A model generated the notes under the pieces. That model searched no databases. It saw nothing but the letters and a program-made list of their open reading frames with translations, and was not told the origin of the DNA. The translations under genes were made by a program, and so were the position numbers. From Variovorax sp. OV700 (lineage in GTDB: Bacteria; Pseudomonadota; Gammaproteobacteria; Burkholderiales; Burkholderiaceae_C): a stretch of 64,000 nt of DNA. Location of the stretch: positions 186,001-250,000 of the forward strand of contig NZ_FNDR01000007.1 of the NCBI RefSeq assembly GCF_900099805.1, read 5' to 3'. Numbering within the stretch: the stretch's first letter is position 1; each line of letters opens with the position of its first letter. Below, one piece after another: positions 60,698-64,000 of this stretch.

Positions 60698-61162
60698 ATG
60701 GCCCAAGAAGATTCCACCGACATCAACATCCGCTCGTACACGAGCCAGATCCCGTTTGCGCGCCACTTGGGTTTCGAATTGACTAAGTTCGAGGGCGGCG
60801 AGTCCGAGATCATCTACACGGCCAAGCCCGAGCACCTGAACACTTTCGACGTGACGCACGGCGGTGCTTGCATGACGCTGCTCGACATCACGATGGCGGC
60901 CGCCGCGCGCAGCGTGGCACCCGAGATGGGCGTAGTCACCATCGAGATGAAGACCAGCTTCATGCAGCCCTCGGTCGGCCCGCTGCACGCACGTGGCACG
61001 CTCATCCACCGCACCGCGACGCTGGCCTTTACCGAAGCCAAGATCTACGACGAACTGGAGCGCGTATGCGCGCACGCCACCGGCACCTTCAAGTACGTGA
61101 AGCGTCGCCTCCCCACGGGCCCCGCCAGCGCGAACGCGATGCGTCCGCCTTCCACCGATTAA
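60698..61162 (+). CDS. PaaI-family hot-dog thioesterase
   Basis: A 154-residue acyl-CoA thioesterase. LNTFDVTHGGACMTLLDITM contains the catalytic-helix HGG motif, and GVVTIEMKTSFMQPSVG the substrate strand. It hydrolyses acyl- or aroyl-CoA esters and releases CoA. It is coupled to the SDR gene (one-base gap) and followed by the MDR reductase 22 bases later. Confidence 0.84.
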   Translation: MAQEDSTDINIRSYTSQIPFARHLGFELTKFEGGESEIIYTAKPEHLNTFDVTHGGACMTLLDITMAAAARSVAPEMGVVTIEMKTSFMQPSVGPLHARGTLIHRTATLAFTEAKIYDELERVCAHATGTFKYVKRRLPTGPASANAMRPPSTD

Positions 61163-61184
61163 TTGCATTCCCCCGGAGATATTC

Positions 61185-62201
61185 ATGCCCACCAACAAGC
61201 AGATCCACCTCGACAACCGCCCCGAGGGCGAAGCCGTTGCCAGCAACTTCAAGCTCGTGACCGCCGAGACGCCCGCGCTGGCCGACAACCAGGTGCTGGT
61301 GCGCCACCACTTCATGAGCCTGGACCCGTACATGCGCGGCCGCATGAACGATTCGAAGAGCTACGCGCAGCCGCAGCCGGTCGGCCAGGTGATGCAGGGC
61401 GGCACGGCCGGCGAAGTGGTCGAAAGCAGGCACCCCAAGTTCGCCGCCGGCGACAAGGTGGTGGGCTTCGGCGGCTGGCAGCAATACAGCGTGGTCGATG
61501 CCTCGCAGCCCGGCGCGCTGAAGAAGGTCGACACCACGCACGTGCCGCTCTCGCACTACCTCGGCGCGGTCGGCATGCCGGGCGTCACCGCCTGGTACGG
61601 CCTGGTGAAGATCATTGCACCCAAGGCCGGCGAGACGATGGTCGTCACGGCCGCCAGCGGCGCCGTCGGCAGCGCCTTCGGCGCACTGGCCAAGGCGCGC
61701 GGCTGCCGCGTGGTGGGCATCGCGGGCGGCCCGGACAAGTGCAAGTACGTGACCGAAGAACTCGGCTTCGACGCCTGCATCGACTACCGCCAGCATCCCG
61801 ACGTGAAGAGCATGAGCGCCGCGCTCAAGGAAGCCTGCCCGAATGGCATCGATGGCTACTTCGAGAACGTCGGCGGCTACATCTTCGACGCCGTGCTGCT
61901 GCGCGCCAACGCCTTCTCGCGCGTGGCGCTGTGCGGGATGATCGCGGGCTACGACGGCCAGCCGCTGCCGCTTGCGAACCCGGCGCTGATCCTCATCAAC
62001 CGAATGAAAATCGAAGGCTTTATCGTCAGCGAGCACATGGAAGTGTGGCCCGAGGCGCTGACCGAACTCGGCACCCTGGTGGGCACCGGCAAGCTCAAGC
62101 CGCGAGAATCGGTTGCGCAGGGCATCGAATCCGCCCCTGAGGCCTTCCTGGGTTTGCTCAAGGGCAAGAATTTCGGCAAGCAACTCGTCAAGCTGATCTG
62201 A
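61185..62201 (+). CDS. NADP-dependent medium-chain oxidoreductase (zinc-free)
   Basis: A 338-residue MDR protein of the leukotriene B4 dehydrogenase/CurA branch. FMSLDPYMRGRMNDSKSY is the family N-terminal signature. AASGAVGSAFGALAKARG binds NADPH, and CIDYR and YFENVGGYIFDAV follow. No zinc ligands are present. These enzymes reduce alpha,beta-unsaturated ketones or aldehydes, such as lipid peroxidation products. Ribosome site GGAGATATTC. Confidence 0.87.
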   Translation: MPTNKQIHLDNRPEGEAVASNFKLVTAETPALADNQVLVRHHFMSLDPYMRGRMNDSKSYAQPQPVGQVMQGGTAGEVVESRHPKFAAGDKVVGFGGWQQYSVVDASQPGALKKVDTTHVPLSHYLGAVGMPGVTAWYGLVKIIAPKAGETMVVTAASGAVGSAFGALAKARGCRVVGIAGGPDKCKYVTEELGFDACIDYRQHPDVKSMSAALKEACPNGIDGYFENVGGYIFDAVLLRANAFSRVALCGMIAGYDGQPLPLANPALILINRMKIEGFIVSEHMEVWPEALTELGTLVGTGKLKPRESVAQGIESAPEAFLGLLKGKNFGKQLVKLI

Positions 62202-62296
62202 TGAACTGAACGTACGGCAAGAAGGCCGGTCATGCGCGCCGCGCCGGGCCGTCCAAAGCAAGCGTGCACCGAGGTGCGAAGCACGGAGGTATTCGA

Positions 62297-63937
62297 ATGA
62301 ATTCGACGCACGAGGTCTTCAACCAGCCCGAGCCGCTGGTGGACTACAACCTCTTCGAAACCAACCGGCCCCTGCGCGATGCGCTGAAGTTCAACGCACC
62401 TCAGCTGCACGTGGCGCAGCTGCAGGAGCTCGGGGTCACCCTGGGCTCGGCAGAGATGCAAGCGCACGCGCGGCTCGCCAACACCCACATGCCGGAGCTG
62501 CACACGCACGACCGCTTCGGGCGACGCATCGACGAGGTGGAGTTTCATCCGAGCTATCACCTCTTGATGGCCGCCGCTGTCGGTGCTGGTTTGCACGGCA
62601 CGCCCTGGACCAGCACCTCCACGTCACCGCACGTCGAACGCGCCGCCGGCTTCATGCTCTTCACCGAGCTGGAGCCGTCGATCCTTTGCCCCGTCTCGAT
62701 GACCTACGCGGCCACGCCGGCCCTGCGCGGCAATGCCGCGGTGTACGCCGACTGGGGTCCGAAGCTGGGCAGCCTCTGGTACGACCCGGCGCTTGCCCCC
62801 GTTCGGGACAAGCCCGGCGTGACCATGGGCATGGGCATGACCGAAAAGCAGGGCGGCTCCGACGTGCGGGCCAACACCACGCAAGCCGCGCACGACGGCA
62901 GCGACGACTGGGGCGAGCGCTATGCGATCACCGGCCACAAGTGGTTCTTCTCGGCGCCAATGTGCGATGCCTTCCTGGTGTTGGCGCAGGCGCCGGCCGG
63001 GCTGAGCTGCTTCTTCCTACCCCGCGTGCTGCCCGACGGCAGCCGCAACGCCATTCACATCCAGCGCCTGAAGGACAAACTCGGCAACAAGGCCAATGCC
63101 AGCTCCGAGGTCGAGTTCCACGGCGCCAGCGCATGGCTCGTGGGCGAAGAGGGGCGCGGCATTCCGCAGATTCTCGAGATGGGCACCATGACCCGCCTCG
63201 ACTGCGCGCTGGGCACCAGTGGCCTGATGCGGCAGGCATTGAGCATTGCGCTCAACCACGCGAGCCAGCGCAGCGCCTTCGGCAAACCGCTGATCGAGCA
63301 GCCGCTCATGAAGAACGTGCTGGCCGACCTCGCGCTCGAAAGCGAAGCCGCCACGGCGCTGGCCATCCGCCTCGCGCGCGCCTTCGACCACCCCGACGAC
63401 GCGCACGAGCGGCTCATGGCCCGGTTGCTCACGCCGGTCGCCAAGTTCTGGATCTGCAAGCGCGGCAGCCACTTTGCCCAGGAGGCCATGGAATGCCTCG
63501 GCGGCAACGGCTACGTGGAGGAGGGCGGCGAAGGCATCATGGCGCGCATCTACCGCGAGATGCCGCTCAATTCGATCTGGGAAGGGGCCGGCAACATCAT
63601 GGCGCTCGACCTGCTGCGCGGCCTGCGCAAGGGCGATGCGGTGGCCGCGCTCGCCGCCGAACTGGCGCCGGCGCGCGGCCAGCATGCGGCGCTCGACCGG
63701 CTGGCCGATGCGCTGCCGGCCCGCATCGAGGCCATGGCCTCCGAAGCGGAGGCGCGCCGCCTGGCGCAGGACGTGGCCCTGGCGGTGCAGGCTTCACTGC
63801 TTGTGCAGACCGCGCCGGCGGCCGTTGCCGACGCCTTCTGCGCATCGCGCCTTGGCGGCGACTGGGGCAACGCCTTCGGCACACTGGGCGCGGGCACCCA
63901 TTTCGATTCGATCATCGAGCGCGCGCAGCCGCTCTGA
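62297..63937 (+). CDS. aidB: AidB-like acyl-CoA dehydrogenase
   Basis: A 546-residue acyl-CoA dehydrogenase with the AidB N-terminal domain (FNQPEPLVDYNLFETNRPL). GMTEKQGGSDVR is the FAD segment, and RSAFGKPLIEQPLMKNVLAD and ECLGGNGYVEEGGEGIMARI the C-terminal core. E. coli AidB binds DNA and is induced by alkylation damage. AidB-like proteins also serve as isovaleryl-CoA-type dehydrogenases, more likely here beside lipid genes. ATG 62297 follows GGAGGTATTCGA. Confidence 0.85.
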   Translation: MNSTHEVFNQPEPLVDYNLFETNRPLRDALKFNAPQLHVAQLQELGVTLGSAEMQAHARLANTHMPELHTHDRFGRRIDEVEFHPSYHLLMAAAVGAGLHGTPWTSTSTSPHVERAAGFMLFTELEPSILCPVSMTYAATPALRGNAAVYADWGPKLGSLWYDPALAPVRDKPGVTMGMGMTEKQGGSDVRANTTQAAHDGSDDWGERYAITGHKWFFSAPMCDAFLVLAQAPAGLSCFFLPRVLPDGSRNAIHIQRLKDKLGNKANASSEVEFHGASAWLVGEEGRGIPQILEMGTMTRLDCALGTSGLMRQALSIALNHASQRSAFGKPLIEQPLMKNVLADLALESEAATALAIRLARAFDHPDDAHERLMARLLTPVAKFWICKRGSHFAQEAMECLGGNGYVEEGGEGIMARIYREMPLNSIWEGAGNIMALDLLRGLRKGDAVAALAAELAPARGQHAALDRLADALPARIEAMASEAEARRLAQDVALAVQASLLVQTAPAAVADAFCASRLGGDWGNAFGTLGAGTHFDSIIERAQPL

Positions 63938-63974
63938 ACGCAACAATATCCAAGCACTCCACGGGAACAACAAC

Positions 63975-64000
63975 ATGGCCGACCTCATCCTGCACCACTA
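63975..64000 (+). CDS. Glutathione S-transferase-like protein, N-terminal fragment
   Basis: Only MADLILHHY is inside the window. This opening is common in Burkholderiales glutathione S-transferases (the glutathione-binding strand and start of the Tyr/Ser site). The rest is cut off, so the call is tentative. Confidence 0.4.

Noticed and set aside
62297..63937. AidB-like gene as part of an alkylation-damage (Ada) response
   Set aside because: No ada, alkA or alkB gene is nearby and the neighbours are lipid and acyl-CoA enzymes, so a metabolic role is more likely.

Overview
The window reads as a chromosomal segment of a high-GC betaproteobacterium in the Comamonadaceae (Burkholderiales). It looks closest to Variovorax, judged from gene order (smc-zipA-like-ligA, glnD-map), protein style and intergenic repeat families. 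This is recognition from memory, not a database match. I see no rRNA, tRNA, CRISPR array, prophage, integrase or insertion sequence. About 57 protein genes are tightly packed, many with 4-bp ATGA start/stop overlaps.

Layout: (1) 1-6742, metabolic and redox singles: the end of a molybdate-binding TOBE protein, serine O-acetyltransferase, a halogenase-like flavoprotein, an Asp/Glu racemase-like plus PanE pair, an NADPH-FMN reductase, and azoR divergent from a LysR regulator. (2) 6869-12588, a sulfur/redox run: 1-Cys peroxiredoxin, a small serine hydrolase, the sulfate ABC importer (sbp-cysT-cysW-cysA) and a DsbB-like protein whose start overlaps cysA. (3) 12632-15001 (minus strand): an orphan ParA-like ATPase and a HipBA toxin-antitoxin pair with two operator-like palindromes. 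(4) 15061-23835, chromosome maintenance: smc, zipA-like, ligA, two lipoproteins, peptide deformylase. (5) 23870-29676: a DoxX protein, a polar amino-acid ABC importer (aapJQM without its ATPase), a PPC-domain protein, phosphoglucomutase. (6) 29761-37460: glnD and map on the minus strand, divergent from purL. (7) 37546-41205 (minus strand), a compact redox/envelope cluster: SelO, MsrB, YciB, BolA, parvulin PPIase. (8) 41280-64000, an acyl-CoA and carboxylate block: AraC regulator, acyl-CoA ligase, two tandem LivK-like binding proteins, livHMGF, a FadJ-like bifunctional enzyme, an M20 peptidase, thiolase, two acyl-CoA dehydrogenases, a small membrane protein, a DUF2252 protein, an SDR, a PaaI thioesterase, an MDR reductase and the start of a glutathione S-transferase.

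How the genes work together: region 2 imports sulfate while the nearby serine acetyltransferase makes the O-acetylserine that accepts reduced sulfur. Region 8 looks like uptake of an organic or amino acid followed by CoA activation and beta-oxidation, but the substrate cannot be read from sequence.

The most unusual signals are: dispersed REP-like hairpins that have landed in frame inside purL and an acyl-CoA dehydrogenase gene; a tandem duplication of a binding-protein gene that carries its leader at an exact 1420-bp offset; a 54-bp repeat pair bracketing the FadJ-peptidase-thiolase block; a Lys-to-Arg change in the LivF Walker A motif; and the HipBA locus with paired operators and an adjacent ParA-like gene.
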